This document shows positions 5,258-6,535 of a stretch of DNA of 6,535 nucleotides, in pieces. The DNA is from CAZJFC01 sp964545245 (GTDB lineage Bacteria; Pseudomonadota; Alphaproteobacteria; Rickettsiales; 21-14-0-20-44-7): the NCBI GenBank assembly GCA_964545245.1, contig CAZJFC010000081.1, forward strand, positions 1-6,535, given 5' to 3'. Position numbers and translations under genes: made by a program. Every line of letters starts with the position of its first letter. Position 1 is the stretch's first letter. The notes beneath the pieces are model-generated. The model did not search any database. It was not told the origin of the DNA and was given only the letters and a program-made list of their open reading frames with translations.

Positions 5258-5626
5258 ATGAGCTACGGTGATGATTTTGTGCCTGATGGAACTCCTAAGC
5301 CCCAGGAAGATGAGACGCTGAAATTTTCAAGGTTGGAAACAATTTCTTTTGTGGGCTGCGCTGGAGCAATTACCCTGCTTGCTTCCCTCGCTACTTTGCC
5401 GTTTATGGGGTATAAAGCTATAGATGCTGCTTCCCGTGCCGCAACCGGCGGTAACAAAGGTATCGGCGAGGCGGTCGTTGATGTGAGCGGTGTTGAATTG
5501 TGGAGGAAAAAGCCTGCTGATAAAAAAGCGCAGGATGCTGAAATTCCAGAGGCCCCGCTTCCTTCCGTGCGGGTTGTTTCCGCCGAGCCTGCGGTTGCGG
5601 AAGATAAAACCCGGAAAAGTAGGTGA
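5258..5626 (+). CDS. Small single-pass membrane protein, unrecognised
   Basis: I do not recognise this 122-residue protein. It has an acidic N-terminal tail (about residues 1-29, with GDDFVPDG and PQEDET) and one hydrophobic segment at about 30-52, FVGCAGAITLLASLATLPFMGY. A short Gly/Ala-rich stretch follows (58-70), then a Lys/Pro/Ala-rich C-terminal tail that looks disordered. The hydrophobic segment begins too far in, and is too central, to be a typical cleaved signal peptide, so a membrane anchor is more likely. Flanking charges do not settle the topology. The start has a good ribosome site, AAGGA (5247-5251), six bases upstream. The gene lies 69 bases after the unrecognised 233-residue gene and two bases before a repeat. 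The coding call rests on the ribosome site, the TM segment and the lack of a better overlapping frame. Confidence 0.7.
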   Translation: MSYGDDFVPDGTPKPQEDETLKFSRLETISFVGCAGAITLLASLATLPFMGYKAIDAASRAATGGNKGIGEAVVDVSGVELWRKKPADKKAQDAEIPEAPLPSVRVVSAEPAVAEDKTRKSR

Positions 5627-5627
5627 G

Positions 5628-5780
5628 GTCGTAAGTGACCACCCCCCTTAAATCCCCCCTGATAGGGGGGAGATGAGAGATAATTTTGTCCCCACTGATA
5701 GGGGGGAGAATGCTGCTCCCTCTCCTATGAGGAGAGGGTTGGGGTGAGGTGCATGGGGTGGAGCTTCGGAATTCCAGAAT
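5628..5780. repeat. Mosaic palindromic intergenic repeat, uninterrupted copy
   Basis: The copy opens with GTCGTAAGTGACCACC and continues through the CCCCCCT-GAT-AGGGGGG hairpin (5654-5670). It then has an additional half-related unit, CCCCACTGATAGGGG (5690-5704), followed by the 9-bp hairpin CCCTCTCCT/AGGAGAGGG (5718-5738) and a G-rich tail. It ends in GGAGCTTCGGAATTCCAGAAT-like sequence (5760-5780, split by one substitution from the other copy). Compared with 1445-1613 it has one more TGATAGGGGGGAGA unit but lacks the right arm of the terminal inverted repeat. It lies between two convergent genes, immediately after the membrane protein stop codon. The hairpins could stall or end transcription, although no T-tract follows them. 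Confidence 0.85.
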
Positions 5781-5788
5781 AAATGTAA

Positions 5789-6535
5789 TTAACCCGCCAG
5801 TCTTTTATTATCTTCAACCAGTTGCCCGACGATTTCGGGGTTTAGCAGGGTGGAAACATCGCCGATTTTATCCGCTTCGCCTTCGGCGATTTTGCGGAGG
5901 ATGCGGCGCATTATCTTGCCGCTGCGGGTTTTCGGCAGGGCGGGGGTGAAATGGATGATGTCCGGCGTGGCGATGGGGCCGATCTCCTTGCGGACCAAGG
6001 CGATGAGATTTTTCCTGAGTTCGTCGCTCGCGGTGAAGCCGCTGTGGAGGGTAACGTAGGAATATATTCCCTGCCCCTTGATCTTATGCGGCATGCCGAC
6101 AACGGCAGCTTCGGAAACCGCCTCGTGCAGCACCAGCGCGCTTTCGACTTCCGCCGTGCCCATGCGGTGGCCGGAAACGTTTATCACGTCGTCCACGCGG
6201 CCTGATATCCAGTAATAGCCGTCGGCATCGCGTTTTGCGCCGTCGCCGCTGAAGTAATAGCCGGGGTATTGGGTGAAATAGGTTTCGACAAAGCGTTTGT
6301 GGTCGCCGTATATCGTGCGTGCCTGCCCCGGCCATGAATCCTTGATGCACAGCACGCCCTCGGCTGTTCCGGATAGTTCCTTGCCGGATTGCGGGTCGAG
6401 TATTGCGGGCTGTACGCCGAAGAACGGGAGGGTGGCGGAGCCGGGCTTGAGGTCTGTCGCGCCGGGGAGCGGGGTTATCATGAAGCCGCCGGTTTCGGTC
6501 TGCCACCATGTGTCGGTGATGGGGGATTTGCCGTT
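5789..6535 (-). CDS. acs: Acetyl-CoA synthetase, C-terminal part (5' end outside window)
   Basis: This enzyme activates acetate with ATP and then CoA to give acetyl-CoA, in the cytosol. The reading frame is open to the right edge, and 248 of the usual 640-660 codons are present. The fragment begins inside the DTWWQTETGG adenylation motif. It contains YYFSGDGAKRD (about 95-105, with the ATP-ribose-binding Asp of the SGD motif) and the hinge/CoA-domain motif GRVDDVINVSGHRMGT (about 112-127). The catalytic lysine lies in PKTRSGKIMRR (residue 207 of the fragment, bases 5915-5917). In Salmonella Acs the equivalent lysine (K609) is the site of inactivating acetylation by Pat, so the same control is possible here. 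The C-terminus, LLNPEIVGQLVEDNKRL, is intact and of normal length. An apparent start at 6481 is an internal methionine, since homology continues upstream. The gene is convergent with the small membrane protein gene across the repeat. Confidence 0.97.
   Translation of the reverse strand, partial: NGKSPITDTWWQTETGGFMITPLPGATDLKPGSATLPFFGVQPAILDPQSGKELSGTAEGVLCIKDSWPGQARTIYGDHKRFVETYFTQYPGYYFSGDGAKRDADGYYWISGRVDDVINVSGHRMGTAEVESALVLHEAVSEAAVVGMPHKIKGQGIYSYVTLHSGFTASDELRKNLIALVRKEIGPIATPDIIHFTPALPKTRSGKIMRRILRKIAEGEADKIGDVSTLLNPEIVGQLVEDNKRLAG

Noticed and set aside
1445..5780. The palindromic repeats as a CRISPR array.
   Set aside because: Copies are kilobases apart or irregular, there are no spacers of uniform length, and no cas genes are present.
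5749..6205. Plus-strand frames opposite acs.
   Set aside because: They are antisense shadows of the well-conserved Acs C-terminal domain.

Overview
The window looks like a scaffold fragment from a proteobacterium, most likely an alphaproteobacterium. The basis is the wording of two housekeeping proteins: an 889-residue pyruvate, phosphate dikinase (PPDK) and an acetyl-CoA synthetase with DDVINVSGHRMGTAEVES-type wording, both typical of that class. This is a judgement from memory of the families, not a search. A run of ten Ns at 1475-1484 shows that two contigs were joined inside a repeat. The physical link between the left part (1-1474) and the right part (1485-6535) should therefore be treated as unproven.

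Left part: a palindromic repeat remnant (1-58) is followed by two rightward, stand-alone receiver-domain proteins (124-567 and 667-1197). They are diverged paralogues. Each has the full phosphorylation site but no output domain, and both carry an unusual 8-9 residue insertion just after the phospho-accepting aspartate. After them comes a gene-free stretch of more than 500 bases (1198-1715). It holds a 9-bp inverted repeat, a near-consensus extended -10 promoter (1271-1300), a candidate transcript of about 125 nt ending at a good intrinsic terminator (1409-1436), the assembly gap, and a mosaic palindromic repeat that ends in a 16-bp perfect inverted repeat.

Right part: ppdK (1716-4385) has its own weak promoter and a leader hairpin. 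It is followed by an unrecognised cytosolic protein (4487-5188) and a small single-pass membrane protein (5258-5626), neither of which I can name. A second full copy of the mosaic repeat (5628-5780) separates these from the convergent acs gene, of which only the C-terminal 248 codons lie in the window (5789-6535, minus strand).

How the parts may fit: Acs makes acetyl-CoA from acetate and PPDK interconverts pyruvate and phosphoenolpyruvate. Both belong to carbon assimilation and gluconeogenesis, but they are convergent and separated by unrelated genes, so no operon is implied. The two REC proteins are probably regulators that receive phosphate from kinases encoded elsewhere. The most interesting unexplained items are the promoter-terminator pair around 1271-1436, the loop-extended REC pair, and the repeat family that also broke the assembly.
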